A stretch of DNA of 64,000 nucleotides from JBGUVL01 sp964370395 (GCA_964370395.1 CAYJIZ010000012.1:14644-78643), one strand, 5' to 3'; counted from the first letter of the stretch, positions 1 through 9,481 are shown. The notes: generated by a model from the sequence alone, not told the origin. Numbers and translations: made by a program.

Positions 1-1395
1 CAATTTTCTATTTTTCAAAAAATAGAAAATAATATCTTTATGAATAAATAAGATAACAAATATGAAAATCACATTTATAATAGACACAGCGATCGTATTA
101 TAAACAAACATATTTACCAAAGACGCCGAAAACATAACTATTGTTATAATGACAAAACGCCATATATCAAACTTATACCATAACTTTCTTGATAATATGG
201 TTCTTAGCCAAAAGAAAACCAAATACGATATACCAGTTGCAATAGCGGCACCTTTTCCACCTAATGTTGGAACTAACAAAAAGTTTAACGCAAGATTAGT
301 TATCATAGCACCAACAGCTATTACAATTGTTACATTTGCTTTCTTCTTTAAGAAGATACCACAAGAAGTCGTTTCACTCATTGTAAAAAATAAAGGGTAA
401 AACAATAAGAAAGGTAAAATATAAACGGAATTCTCATATGTGTTTGAGATTAAAATCGGTATTAATCCTTTGAATAGCAGTATGCTCAAAAGCATAATTG
501 ACATCACACAAGATAAACCTTGCGAAACTTTATCAAACATATCTTGAGGAACTCCATCCTTGTTCCATTTGAAATAAGTTGGTGTCCAAAATGATGAAAA
601 CGAGGTCTGAATGACTAACAGCATATTACTCAATCTCATCGCTAAGGTATAAAACCCTAATTCTTCATAAGTACTAAAGTACCTTAGAAATATTTGATCC
701 ATTGAGTTCAATGCCCAACCAACTAAAACCGTAACAATAAAAGGAAGCCCATATTTAAGCAATTTGCTGAATAACGTTTTATCAAATAATTTGAAGCTAA
801 ACTTAATATATTTTCTATATACAACAATCAAAATTATGGAAGCTAAAATTTGTCCAATGATTGCGGAATATACAATGGCTAGAAAATCTCTTCTAATAAA
901 CAAAACAAAAATAAGAGTAATAATAAACGTTGCAAAATTCACTAAGATAGATGCTAATGAGTATTCAAGAGCTTTGTTTTCCATTCTTAATGACAACAGT
1001 ACAAACTTTGAAATCACAATAAACGGGACCATTGAAAACAGTCCAATAATTACCGCATGATACTCACTCGAGTTAAATAACATAAAAGAAATATCACCGA
1101 TAAATAGTGGTAAAACTAAAAAACTGATTACAATTACAATTAAAGGCAAAATAATCGAATTTGTATACAACTTAACCTTATTTGATTCATCATAATAATA
1201 AACAACAAAGGCTTGGTCTAAACCAAGGTATGAAACTGCAACTAATATTGACTGTACAGTTGAAAATAAACTTGATTTACCAAACTCAGAAGGTAGGATA
1301 AAATAAGTTGTTACTGGTATGATAATAATGCTTAATAGAGCTGCAAGGATTGGACCTATTGAAAACCCCATTAGTTTTCTTAAAAAATCATTCAT
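1..1395 (-). CDS. wzx: Wzx-type polysaccharide flippase, 3' end cut by window edge
   Basis: A minus-strand frame opens with ATG at 1395 behind an AAAGGAAGG site and stays open to base 1, giving about 465 codons, so the C-terminus is missing. The product begins MNDFLRKLMGFSIGPI and is almost continuous hydrophobic segments separated by short basic loops, as in the MATE/Wzx polysaccharide transporter family of about 470 residues. Expected role: flipping undecaprenyl-PP-linked (or, if GacK-like, undecaprenyl-P-linked) saccharides to the outer face of the membrane. It is the last visible gene of the rmlD-GT4-ugd-GT2 unit. Family call from topology and context; substrate unknown. Confidence 0.75.
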   Translation of the reverse strand, partial: MNDFLRKLMGFSIGPILAALLSIIIIPVTTYFILPSEFGKSSLFSTVQSILVAVSYLGLDQAFVVYYYDESNKVKLYTNSIILPLIVIVISFLVLPLFIGDISFMLFNSSEYHAVIIGLFSMVPFIVISKFVLLSLRMENKALEYSLASILVNFATFIITLIFVLFIRRDFLAIVYSAIIGQILASIILIVVYRKYIKFSFKLFDKTLFSKLLKYGLPFIVTVLVGWALNSMDQIFLRYFSTYEELGFYTLAMRLSNMLLVIQTSFSSFWTPTYFKWNKDGVPQDMFDKVSQGLSCVMSIMLLSILLFKGLIPILISNTYENSVYILPFLLFYPLFFTMSETTSCGIFLKKKANVTIVIAVGAMITNLALNFLLVPTLGGKGAAIATGISYLVFFWLRTILSRKLWYKFDIWRFVIITIVMFSASLVNMFVYNTIAVSIINVIFIFVILFIHKDIIFYFLKNRKL

Positions 1396-1429
1396 TTTAT
1401 ACCTTCCTTTTTTACGGTAACTAAGTTCT

Positions 1430-2317
1430 CTATTGAGATTTATCGCTAATTCTTTCTAGCTCATTAATTAACAATTCTGTAGATTTTAGCTGATTTTCAA
1501 TAGTAAATTTTGTTTTATCTCTATAATTCTTATAAGTATGGTTAGTTGATCCATCTTCATAATGTCGTATTAAAACATTTGGATTATACACATTTTTAAG
1601 ATTATTCTTTTCCAATCGCAAATATAGAAACTCTTCTTCACGAAACATGAAAGTTCTATCATCAATGCCATCAAATAAGCTAACGTAAGTTGGCGAAAAT
1701 ATCCAACAACACCCATGTAAAATAATATTTTCATGATATTCATCCACATTTGACGCTTGCGACAATACTGGTTTCGAAATTTTGTCTTTTGCCCAATAAA
1801 TTAATTTTAACAAATAAAAATCATTTAATAATTTCATCTTCTTCAAGTCATTATAATCGTTTTTTAATCTCTTGATTTCAGGTAAGTTTAAATACAAAGG
1901 GTTTATTGCATTATTGTTCAGTATTATCTTAGGCCCTAAAACAGCAAAATTAGATTTTTTATACTCTTCAACTATTAATGAGATAAAATCTTTTTGTAGT
2001 ATTTCTGTATCATTGTTCATCATACAAATGAAATCACAATTGAGCTCACTTTTTGCAAATTTGAAGCCAATGTTATTTCCTTTCGCAAACCCTAAATTAC
2101 TACCATTAATAATAACTGATATATGTTCCTCATTCTTATATAGGTTTACCAATTCCTCACCACTTTTATTTGGTGAAAAATTATCAACAATTACTATTTC
2201 AACATTAAAATCACTCAATTTTTTTTGAATAGAATCCACGCACTTTTTGGTATCTTCAACTGAATTGTAATGTAAGATAACAAAACCAAATTTATGATTA
2301 TCTTCCAATGCTTTCAT
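1430..2317 (-). CDS. Family 2 glycosyltransferase (rhamnosyltransferase-like)
   Basis: A 295-residue cytoplasmic GT2 enzyme. The GT-A nucleotide fold shows as FVILHYNS near residue 12, IVIVDNFS near 42, the GFAKGNN segment near 75 and the metal-binding MMNNDTEIL near 99. This pattern resembles WbbL/rhamnosyltransferase-type GT2 proteins. The ATG overlaps the last 20 bases of ugd, so the two are translationally coupled. It probably adds a sugar to the lipid-linked repeat unit; donor and acceptor cannot be read from sequence. Confidence 0.8.
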   Translation of the reverse strand: MKALEDNHKFGFVILHYNSVEDTKKCVDSIQKKLSDFNVEIVIVDNFSPNKSGEELVNLYKNEEHISVIINGSNLGFAKGNNIGFKFAKSELNCDFICMMNNDTEILQKDFISLIVEEYKKSNFAVLGPKIILNNNAINPLYLNLPEIKRLKNDYNDLKKMKLLNDFYLLKLIYWAKDKISKPVLSQASNVDEYHENIILHGCCWIFSPTYVSLFDGIDDRTFMFREEEFLYLRLEKNNLKNVYNPNVLIRHYEDGSTNHTYKNYRDKTKFTIENQLKSTELLINELERISDKSQ

Positions 2318-3587
2318 ATTTTATACCTTTCATATCTGATAATTCAAATAAATTTCTTCCATCATAAACTACCGCTTCTCTCATCTCAGAGATAAAATCC
2401 ATAGGTTTCAACTGCTTAATCTCTTCCCATTCAGTGAAAATAAAACATACATCAGTATCCTTTAAAGTTTCTAATGCCGTTTCACAGTATTCAATTCCAT
2501 TAGGAAATCTTTTTTTGAAATTTGGAATTCCCACAGGATCAAATGCTTTAATAATTGCTCCTTCTTCTAATAGAATTGGAATGTTATCAAGCGAAGGTGC
2601 TTCCCTCAAGTCATCTGTTCCTGGCTTAAAAGTTAAACCTAGTACAGCTACCTTTACGCCATTAAAAGATTGAAATCTTTTTCTTGCTTTCTTCAACAAT
2701 ACTACTTTTTGTGCTTTATTTACTTCAATTGCTGCTTTCACTGTCTTTAACTCATATCCACCTTGATTAGCTAGAAAATGCAAAGCTTTTGTATCTTTAG
2801 GAAAACAAGAACCACCATATCCAATTCCTGCATTTAAGAATTTTTCCCCAATTCTATTATCATAAGACATTCCCTCTGCTACCTTAGTTACATCGGCTCC
2901 TACAATTTCACAAAGGTTAGCAATGTCATTCATATAACTAATTTTAAGAGCTAAAAAGTCATTTGAAGCATATTTAATCATTTCAGCACTTCTTCGATTC
3001 GTTTTTACAATAGGCAACTTAAAATTTTCGTATAGTTCTGACATTTTAATCTCAGTTTCTTTCGATTCTGTTCCAATCACTATTCTACTCGCATGAAGCG
3101 TGTCTTTTACTGCTGTTCCTTGCGCTAAAAACTCAGGGTTACTAGCAACTTCAACATTTACATCATGAGCTAAATTACTTCTAATGTATTCCTCAACTTC
3201 ATCATTCGTACCAATTGGCACTGTTGATTTTACTACAACAATACAATCTTTTGTTACATTTTCAGCTATTTGTTTAGCAACTGTAAAAATATAACTTAAA
3301 TTTGCAGAACCGTCTTCTCTTTCTGGAGTTCCTACACCAATAAAAATAAAATCAGCCTCTTTGTAAGCAGCTTTGTAGTCAGTAGTATAATCGATTCTTC
3401 CTGCTGCATAATTGCTTTGCATTAAGCTTTCCAAATCTTGTTCATATATCGGAGAAATACCTTGCTTCATTAATTCTACTTTTTTTTCATCAACATCAAC
3501 ACATAGGACACTATGTCCTTTTTCAGCAAAACAAACTCCAGCTACTAAACCAACATACCCTGTTCCTGCTACTGCAATTTTAAACAT
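2298..3587 (-). CDS. ugd: UDP-glucose 6-dehydrogenase
   Basis: Oxidises UDP-glucose to UDP-glucuronate with two NAD+. The 429-residue length is normal. The N-terminal Rossmann motif is GTGYVGLVAG (residues about 8-17), the catalytic cysteine lies in GYGGSCFPKDT at about residue 261, and the UDP-binding C-terminal domain follows. Its ATG shares one base with the preceding stop (TAATG), so it is coupled to the upstream GT4 gene. Its presence implies an acidic sugar, or a glucuronate-derived one, in one of the polymers made by this locus. Confidence 0.95.
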   Translation of the reverse strand: MFKIAVAGTGYVGLVAGVCFAEKGHSVLCVDVDEKKVELMKQGISPIYEQDLESLMQSNYAAGRIDYTTDYKAAYKEADFIFIGVGTPEREDGSANLSYIFTVAKQIAENVTKDCIVVVKSTVPIGTNDEVEEYIRSNLAHDVNVEVASNPEFLAQGTAVKDTLHASRIVIGTESKETEIKMSELYENFKLPIVKTNRRSAEMIKYASNDFLALKISYMNDIANLCEIVGADVTKVAEGMSYDNRIGEKFLNAGIGYGGSCFPKDTKALHFLANQGGYELKTVKAAIEVNKAQKVVLLKKARKRFQSFNGVKVAVLGLTFKPGTDDLREAPSLDNIPILLEEGAIIKAFDPVGIPNFKKRFPNGIEYCETALETLKDTDVCFIFTEWEEIKQLKPMDFISEMREAVVYDGRNLFELSDMKGIKYESIGR

Positions 3588-4753
3588 TATTTCACCCTCT
3601 TTTCGTTAATCACTAATTCATAAAGATTATTTATTTCATCTGCATTCTTTTCTGCTGTAAAACGTTGACTGGAAAATAGCAATGCATTATGACCCATTTC
3701 TGCAATCATTTCTCTATTATCAATCAAATATTTCATTTGTTTACTCAAATCTTCAAAGTCATTATTTGCGAATAATAAACCATTTTTCATATGTTGAATT
3801 AATTCTGGATTCGCACCTGAATTCGAACCAATCACAGGATTTGAACACATCATTGCTTCAATCGTGACACGACCAAACGCCTCTCTATTTGAACAAACGA
3901 TTTCCACATCCATTTGTTGCCTAATTTCTTGTAAATTATTACAGAAATCTAAAAAGTTAATATATTCGCTTAGATTCAATTGATCTACCAAATTTTTAAT
4001 CTCTTTCGCATAGTTTGTGATTGCTCTACCTGCAATATTAATTCTAAAATCCTTGTAACCTTTTTTTCTTAATTCGTTCGCTGCCAATATTGCAAGCTTT
4101 TGTCCCTTACCTTCTTGCAAGGCACCAGATATAAGAAAATTGACGACATTATCTTTGCAATACATCAAATTTTGTTTTTCAAATATAAAATTTGAAGATA
4201 TTCCGTTATATATAACTACACTTTGCTCTTCTGGAACATAATTTGAATATGCTTTCCTTATATCATTGGATATAAATATAAACTTGTCTGTATTACTTCT
4301 AGCAAAATCCATCGATTTTGCTTTTCCTTTAATGTATCTAGTATTCAGATCGTCTTCACCAAATTCGCGAAAATGCCAAACATGTTTACACTTCTTATAT
4401 TTTGCAATTTTAGCTCCAATATCAATTACACTTGAATTTGTATGAACCAAATCAAAACATTCATTCTTCAGTTCTTTTTTTATAAAATGAAAAAAAACAG
4501 AATTAAACCGATATCCAATTTTAAACATTAATTGAGTTACAAGTGATTCATTCTTAGGATATTGCCACCATAAAAAAAACTTTGAAAAAACATGAATTGA
4601 GTTTTTTTCGAATTCACTTTTAGCTTCACTTTGCTTATGTGGCAAAAGAACATGAACCTCATGCCCTTTTTTTATCATTAATTGGGTAAGTGCAATAACT
4701 GATTTCGTTGCACCCCCAAGTTTGCCCTCATGAACTACATAGAGAATCTTCAT
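3587..4753 (-). CDS. Family 4 glycosyltransferase
   Basis: A 388-residue GT-B retaining glycosyltransferase. The N-terminal acceptor domain starts MKILYVVHEGKLGGATKS. The C-terminal donor domain has GALQEGKGQ near residue 210 and the EX7E-type motif EAFGRVTIEAMM near 290. It lies 5 bases downstream of rmlD and is coupled to ugd through a TAATG overlap. Cytoplasmic; likely extends the lipid-linked saccharide. Donor unknown. Confidence 0.85.
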   Translation of the reverse strand: MKILYVVHEGKLGGATKSVIALTQLMIKKGHEVHVLLPHKQSEAKSEFEKNSIHVFSKFFLWWQYPKNESLVTQLMFKIGYRFNSVFFHFIKKELKNECFDLVHTNSSVIDIGAKIAKYKKCKHVWHFREFGEDDLNTRYIKGKAKSMDFARSNTDKFIFISNDIRKAYSNYVPEEQSVVIYNGISSNFIFEKQNLMYCKDNVVNFLISGALQEGKGQKLAILAANELRKKGYKDFRINIAGRAITNYAKEIKNLVDQLNLSEYINFLDFCNNLQEIRQQMDVEIVCSNREAFGRVTIEAMMCSNPVIGSNSGANPELIQHMKNGLLFANNDFEDLSKQMKYLIDNREMIAEMGHNALLFSSQRFTAEKNADEINNLYELVINEKRVK

Positions 4754-4758
4754 TCTTT

Positions 4759-5601
4759 TTATATTTCTCCTAAATATCTACTTAATGCGTCTTGCCAAGA
4801 TGGAAGACGTGTAAATCCATTTTTATCTAACTCGTTCTGGTTCATACGTGAATTATTTGGTCTCTTTGCAGCAACTGGAAATGCACTACTGTCAACTGGT
4901 GTCACAGTTACTTCATTCATATTTGCTTGTTTGAAGATTTCGCATGCAAAATCATACCAACTAATGAAATCACCTGAATTGGTAGCATGGTATGTTCCAT
5001 ACTTATCGCTCTGAATCATATCAACCACTAATTTTGCTAAATCGAAAGTATATGTAGGTAATCCAATTTGATCATCTACAACACTCACTGCTCCACGTTC
5101 TTTACCAAGACGTAACATAGTTTTTATAAAATTGTTACCATTCACACCAAACACCCAAGCAATTCGAATGATAAAGTGTTTTGCCAATTTTTCAACTGCA
5201 TACTCGCCTTCCAACTTTGTTTGTCCATATACGTTTAATGGAGTACGTTCATCGTATTCATTCCAAGGTGTATCTCCTTGACCATCAAAAACGTAATCTG
5301 TTGAAAAATACATCATTGGAATATCTAATTGTTGGCATACATTAGCTATGTTTTGCGTACCTTCTACATTAACCTTGTAGCATGCCTCTTTCATTTCTTC
5401 AGCTTTGTCTACTGCGGTCCATGCTGCACAATGTACAATTGCATCATAATTACCATTTTTAATTACCGCTTCTACTTTAGATGCATCAGTAATATCCATT
5501 TCTGCAATATCGACTCCAACCGCTTCTATACCTCTTGCTTTCGCTTCGTTGACAACATCAAACCCTAATTGTCCATTATATCCAGTAACTAATAATTTCA
5601 T
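4759..5601 (-). CDS. rmlD: dTDP-4-dehydrorhamnose reductase
   Basis: Last step of dTDP-L-rhamnose synthesis, the NAD(P)H-dependent reduction of dTDP-4-keto-L-rhamnose. The SDR nucleotide motif GYNGQLG is at residues about 7-13 and the catalytic YGQTK follows near 125. The frame can be extended 5 codons upstream, but GGAGG lies 8 bases before the ATG at 5601, so I choose that start (280 aa). Unlike the other rml genes it has its own promoter and is cut off from rmlACB by a terminator. Confidence 0.93.
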   Translation of the reverse strand: MKLLVTGYNGQLGFDVVNEAKARGIEAVGVDIAEMDITDASKVEAVIKNGNYDAIVHCAAWTAVDKAEEMKEACYKVNVEGTQNIANVCQQLDIPMMYFSTDYVFDGQGDTPWNEYDERTPLNVYGQTKLEGEYAVEKLAKHFIIRIAWVFGVNGNNFIKTMLRLGKERGAVSVVDDQIGLPTYTFDLAKLVVDMIQSDKYGTYHATNSGDFISWYDFACEIFKQANMNEVTVTPVDSSAFPVAAKRPNNSRMNQNELDKNGFTRLPSWQDALSRYLGEI

Positions 5602-5627
5602 TACGTAATCCTCCAATATCTTTCTTT

Positions 5628-5656
5628 ATTTTACCATAGTAGTTCGTTTTTATAAA
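5628..5656 (-). promoter_or_regulatory. Predicted promoter of the rmlD-GT4-ugd-GT2-wzx unit
   Basis: On the minus strand a -35-like TTTATA (5651-5656) is followed after 17 bp by an extended -10, TGGTAAAAT (5628-5636), about 27 bases before the rmlD start. It lies just after the rmlB terminator, so it would restart transcription. Prediction from sequence only. Confidence 0.55.
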
Positions 5657-5688
5657 TAATAATTCGATTGAAATAATGTAATTATTTA

Positions 5689-5727
5689 TGCGAAAAAGCG
5701 CTAAAATAAGAAATTATTTTAACGCTT
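5689..5727 (-). terminator. Rho-independent terminator after rmlB
   Basis: Arms 5714-5727 and 5696-5709 form a 14-bp stem with one G-U pair and a 4-base GAAA/TTTC loop. It is followed on the minus strand by TTTTTCG. It ends the rmlACB transcript. Confidence 0.8.
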
Positions 5728-5733
5728 CTTTCA

Positions 5734-6762
5734 TTAAGCTCTTCCTTTTTCCTTGTACATTTTTTCAAAGTAGTTTTGGTAGTCTCCACTTAAAATGTTT
5801 TGCCACCAATCTTTGTTATCTAAGTACCACTGAATTGTTTGTTGGATTCCAGTATCGAAGTTATACTTAGGTTTCCATCCTAATTCATTCTCTAATTTTT
5901 CAGGATCGATTGCATAACGCATATCGTGTCCTTTACGATCTGTTACGTAGGTAATTAGACTTTCTGGTTTATCCAATGCATGTAAGATTGTTTTCACAAC
6001 TTCTAAGTTAGTTCTTTCGTTGTGTCCACCAACGTTATAAACTTCTCCTACTCTACCTTTTCTAATAATTAAGTCAATTGCTACACAGTGATCATATACG
6101 TGTAACCAGTCACGTACGTTTTCCCCTTTACCATACACCGGTAAACTTTCATCCGCTAATGCTCTTGCGATCATTAATGGAATTAATTTTTCTGGGAAGT
6201 GGTAAGGACCATAGTTATTTGAACATCTAGAAATTGTAACAGGCATACCAAATGTTCTGTGGTAAGCTAATACAAATAAGTCTGCTGCTGCTTTTGCACT
6301 ACTGTATGGACTAGATGTATGAAGTGGTGTTTCTTCCGTAAAGAATAAATCTGGACGGTCTAAAGGCAAGTCTCCATATACTTCATCTGTTGATACTTGG
6401 TGGTATCTTTGAATACCATATTTGTTACAAGCATCAAGTAATGTTGTTGTTCCCATTACATTTGTTCTAACAAAGATTTCAGGGTCTTCAATACTTCTGT
6501 CTACATGTGACTCTGCAGCAAAATTAACTACTACGTCAAATTTTTCTTTTTCAAATAAATCAAAAATGAAATCACGATCTGCAATGTCACCTTTTATGAA
6601 TTTGTAGTTCGGTTTGTCTTCTACTGATTGACATGTTTCTAAGTTTCCAGCATACGTTAATGCATCTAAGTTCACGATCATATCTTCAGGATATTTCTCT
6701 ACCATATAGTGGACAAAATTTCCACCGATGAATCCTGCTCCACCTGTTACTAAAATTTTCAT
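5734..6762 (-). CDS. rmlB: dTDP-glucose 4,6-dehydratase
   Basis: Converts dTDP-glucose to dTDP-4-keto-6-deoxyglucose using bound NAD+. A 342-residue extended SDR with GGAGFIGGNF at the N-terminus, STDEVYGDL near residue 125 (the catalytic D-E pair) and the YSSAK catalytic tyrosine/lysine near 155. The ATG overlaps the stop of rmlC by one base, indicating coupling. Second enzyme of the rhamnose pathway; rmlA, rmlC and rmlB form one unit read from the promoter at 8258-8293. Confidence 0.95.
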   Translation of the reverse strand: MKILVTGGAGFIGGNFVHYMVEKYPEDMIVNLDALTYAGNLETCQSVEDKPNYKFIKGDIADRDFIFDLFEKEKFDVVVNFAAESHVDRSIEDPEIFVRTNVMGTTTLLDACNKYGIQRYHQVSTDEVYGDLPLDRPDLFFTEETPLHTSSPYSSAKAAADLFVLAYHRTFGMPVTISRCSNNYGPYHFPEKLIPLMIARALADESLPVYGKGENVRDWLHVYDHCVAIDLIIRKGRVGEVYNVGGHNERTNLEVVKTILHALDKPESLITYVTDRKGHDMRYAIDPEKLENELGWKPKYNFDTGIQQTIQWYLDNKDWWQNILSGDYQNYFEKMYKEKGRA

Positions 6763-7340
6763 TATTTTTGTTCTCCTTTGAATATAAAATTACAATCTGC
6801 TTCTTCTAAAGTTGGACCAAATTTATCTTTATCAGATAATACTGGTTCGATTCCATTTAATAACGTTCCCCAATCAACATTTGCGGTAGGGTCATCATAA
6901 CGAATTCCACGGTCATGCTCTTTTGAGTAAAAGTTATCTACTTTATATCTAAACTCAACATTATCCGTTAATGTCAAGAAACCATGTGCAAATCCTTGTG
7001 GAATGAAAAATTGACGCTTATTTTCTTCACTCAATTCAACACTCACCCATTGTCCGTACGTTGGGCTGTCTTTTCTAATATCAACAGCAACGTCGATAAC
7101 GACACCACGAGTGCAACTTACTAACTTTGATTGAGCCATTGGTGCATTTTGCCAATGCAATCCACGTAATGTTCCTTTTTGAGCTGAGAATGACATATTG
7201 TCTTGTACAAAATCAACACAAATTCCAATTTCTTCGTATTTTTTCTTACTATATGTTTCCATGAAGTAACCACGGTGATCCCCAAACACATCTGGTTCGA
7301 TGATTACTACACCTGGTAATTTTGTTTCTATTACATTCAT
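6762..7340 (-). CDS. rmlC: dTDP-4-dehydrorhamnose 3,5-epimerase
   Basis: A cupin-fold epimerase, 192 residues, which is the usual length. The catalytic histidine lies in RGLHWQN near residue 60, and the conserved FFIPQGFAHGF segment lies near 112-122. It works between RmlB and RmlD. It sits 2 bases after rmlA and overlaps rmlB by one base, so the three genes are a tight operon. Confidence 0.95.
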   Translation of the reverse strand: MNVIETKLPGVVIIEPDVFGDHRGYFMETYSKKKYEEIGICVDFVQDNMSFSAQKGTLRGLHWQNAPMAQSKLVSCTRGVVIDVAVDIRKDSPTYGQWVSVELSEENKRQFFIPQGFAHGFLTLTDNVEFRYKVDNFYSKEHDRGIRYDDPTANVDWGTLLNGIEPVLSDKDKFGPTLEEADCNFIFKGEQK

Positions 7341-7342
7341 TT

Positions 7343-8233
7343 TTATTTAACCTCTTTGTCAATATACTTGCGGTCCATAATTTTTTTCAAATACGCACCA
7401 TATTGATTCTTTTTATAAATCTCATAGATTTCTTCTAATTGTTTGCGATCAATCCATCCGTTGTCATATGCAATTTCTTCTAAACATGCGATTTTTCTAT
7501 GTTGGTGCTCTTCAATTGTTTTCACAAAGTTTGTCGCATCAACAAGTGATTCATGTGTTCCTGTATCCAACCATGTGAATCCATCACCTAACAATGTTAC
7601 AGATAAATCGTTGTTTTCTAAATAGATTCTATTTAAATCTGTGATTTCAAGTTCTCCACGAGGACTTGGTTTTAAGTTTTTTGCATACTCTACTACCTTG
7701 TTGTCATAGAAATACAGACCAGTTACCGCATAATTTGATTTTGGTTGCATTGGTTTCTCTTCAAGAGATACTGCTTTTCCATTATCATCAAACTCAACAA
7801 CCCCAAAACGCTCTGGATCTTCAACATAATATCCAAACACAGTTGCTCCATTAGTTTTGTTTGCCGCTGCGCGAAGACGTTTGGTTAATCCATGTCCATG
7901 GAAAATATTATCTCCTAATACCATTGCACAACTGTCATCACCAATAAACTCTTCACCAAGAATAAAAGCTTGCGCTAATCCATCTGGAGATGGTTGTACT
8001 TTATAACTTAATGAAACTCCAAATTGACTTCCGTCTCCTAATAACTCTTTGAAACGTGGTGTATCATCTGGCGTAGAAATAATTAAGATTTCTTTAATTC
8101 CTGCACTCATTAAAATACTCATTGGGTAATAAATCATCGGTTTGTCATAAATCGGTAATAATTGTTTACTTGTTACTTTTGTTAATGGGTATAAGCGTGT
8201 TCCGCTTCCCCCTGCTAAAATGATTCCTTTCAT
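7343..8233 (-). CDS. rmlA: Glucose-1-phosphate thymidylyltransferase
   Basis: Makes dTDP-glucose from dTTP and glucose-1-phosphate, the committed step to dTDP-L-rhamnose. The nucleotidyltransferase signature GGSGTRLYPLT is at residues 8-18, and the LGDNIFHG metal site is near 107. The open frame runs 20 codons further upstream, but that extension is the promoter. AGGAGG lies 7 bases before the ATG at 8233, giving a normal 296-residue enzyme. Confidence 0.95.
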   Translation of the reverse strand: MKGIILAGGSGTRLYPLTKVTSKQLLPIYDKPMIYYPMSILMSAGIKEILIISTPDDTPRFKELLGDGSQFGVSLSYKVQPSPDGLAQAFILGEEFIGDDSCAMVLGDNIFHGHGLTKRLRAAANKTNGATVFGYYVEDPERFGVVEFDDNGKAVSLEEKPMQPKSNYAVTGLYFYDNKVVEYAKNLKPSPRGELEITDLNRIYLENNDLSVTLLGDGFTWLDTGTHESLVDATNFVKTIEEHQHRKIACLEEIAYDNGWIDRKQLEEIYEIYKKNQYGAYLKKIMDRKYIDKEVK

Positions 8234-8257
8234 GATTAGAATCCTCCTATTGTTACT

Positions 8258-8293
8258 ATTATACAATAAACCCTTACGTAACGTAAGGGTCAA
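8258..8293 (-). promoter_or_regulatory. MerR-type promoter with dyad operator upstream of rmlA
   Basis: On the minus strand: -35 TTGACC (8288-8293), a 19-bp spacer, then -10-like TATTGT (8263-8268); a TATAAT lies a few bases further (8258-8263). A 21-bp dyad at 8270-8290, arms ACCCTTACGT and ACGTAAGGGT around one base, overlaps the -35 and fills the spacer. This is the layout of MerR-family activated promoters such as CueR targets, whose overlong 19-bp spacer is untwisted by the regulator. The MerR-fusion gene ends 12 bases upstream. Alternative reading: a weak stem-loop ending the merR gene, though the minus-strand T tract is poor. Confidence 0.7.
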
Positions 8294-8304
8294 GTTTTTT
8301 TTGT

Positions 8305-9468
8305 TTATTTTTTACAAATGAATAATCCAGCATCTTTCGTTATTTCAATATACCCTTTTTCACTGATTTTATTTTCTAAAAACAACTTAAAAGTAGATAA
8401 TTGTTTTGCAATAATCTCATTTTGATTCCCATGACAACTCAAAATATATTCAATCAAAGGTTCTACTTCATTAATGTGAAGTGAATCAGGATATTTCAAC
8501 ATTTTGATTTCACTAAAGTAATCCTCTAAGATCGTTTGTCCATCCTCTAATCCAAACTTATTAAATAAATTCGTTTCAGACAAAACAATGTTAGAGTCAA
8601 ACTCTTGCACTAGTTCATTAATTTCTTTCATATGATTTTTACCATATGTAGTACAATAGAAGATTCCATTTGGTTTTAAGACGCGCACTATTTCAGCCAA
8701 ACCAACATTTATATCTTTTAAATAAAATAACACATGATTAGCAACCAGTGCATCAAAAAAATTATTTTTAAACGGGATACTTTCGCATTCACACACAATA
8801 CAGTTAAAGTCATTCCCAAGTTTCTTTTTGACATCATCAATCATTCCAGAAGATGCATCGGATAGAAACATCTCACGATTACGCAAGTTAATTTCTCTGT
8901 TATCCCAAAGTGCACCATTCCCACACCCAACTTCAAGCAAACGATATACACCGTTAAAATCAATATTTGAGAATAACCAATTGAACCATCCTGTTGAATT
9001 GGTGGAAAATGTATTGTGCAATTTTATTCTCGCATCTAAATTTTTTGCATTTTTGTATTGGTCAGCAATCATTGATTGTTTATTTGAAAGATGGATTAAC
9101 TCTATTATCTTATTCCAATCTAATAATTCCTGTTCCAATAACGCCAAAGCTGATTTTAATGCTGTATTTAAAATTTGAAATTGAGAAATTCTTTGAGAAA
9201 TCAAATCTCTTTGTAACACAAAAGATTCTTTAAGATTATTTTCATCATTTACAATCAACGGAAATACCTCATCTAATGAAAATCCTAGCTCTTTCAATAT
9301 TAAAATTTTTTGTAATTTTAGAAAATCTTGATTATCGTACTGACGATACCCATTAGGTAGTATCGATGATGGTTTTAATAATCCAATTTTATCATAGTAA
9401 CGAATCGTTCTTTCCGTGATTCCTGCCATTTTTGCAAATTCACTCGTTTTATATTTTTTATTATTCAT
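8305..9468 (-). CDS. MerR-family regulator fused to a SAM methyltransferase
   Basis: A 387-residue fusion. Residues about 5-75 are a MerR winged helix (EFAKMAGITERTIRYYDKIG, then NGYRQYDNQD). Residues about 75-135 are the dimerisation coiled coil. Residues about 175-300 are a class I methyltransferase with the SAM motif LLEVGCGNGALW. MerR proteins distort promoters with long spacers; the methyltransferase half may sense or modify a small molecule. It follows the acyltransferase gene by 13 bases, and AAGGA supports the ATG. A MerR-type dyad promoter lies immediately downstream at rmlA. Effector unknown. Confidence 0.85.
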   Translation of the reverse strand: MNNKKYKTSEFAKMAGITERTIRYYDKIGLLKPSSILPNGYRQYDNQDFLKLQKILILKELGFSLDEVFPLIVNDENNLKESFVLQRDLISQRISQFQILNTALKSALALLEQELLDWNKIIELIHLSNKQSMIADQYKNAKNLDARIKLHNTFSTNSTGWFNWLFSNIDFNGVYRLLEVGCGNGALWDNREINLRNREMFLSDASSGMIDDVKKKLGNDFNCIVCECESIPFKNNFFDALVANHVLFYLKDINVGLAEIVRVLKPNGIFYCTTYGKNHMKEINELVQEFDSNIVLSETNLFNKFGLEDGQTILEDYFSEIKMLKYPDSLHINEVEPLIEYILSCHGNQNEIIAKQLSTFKLFLENKISEKGYIEITKDAGLFICKK

Positions 9469-9481
9469 AGTATATCCTTAC

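Noticed and set aside
8270..8290. Simple terminator of the MerR-fusion gene
   Set aside because: The dyad could fold, but with a very small loop and no proper T run on the minus strand, while its position between TTGACC and a -10 at 19 bp is exactly that of a MerR operator.
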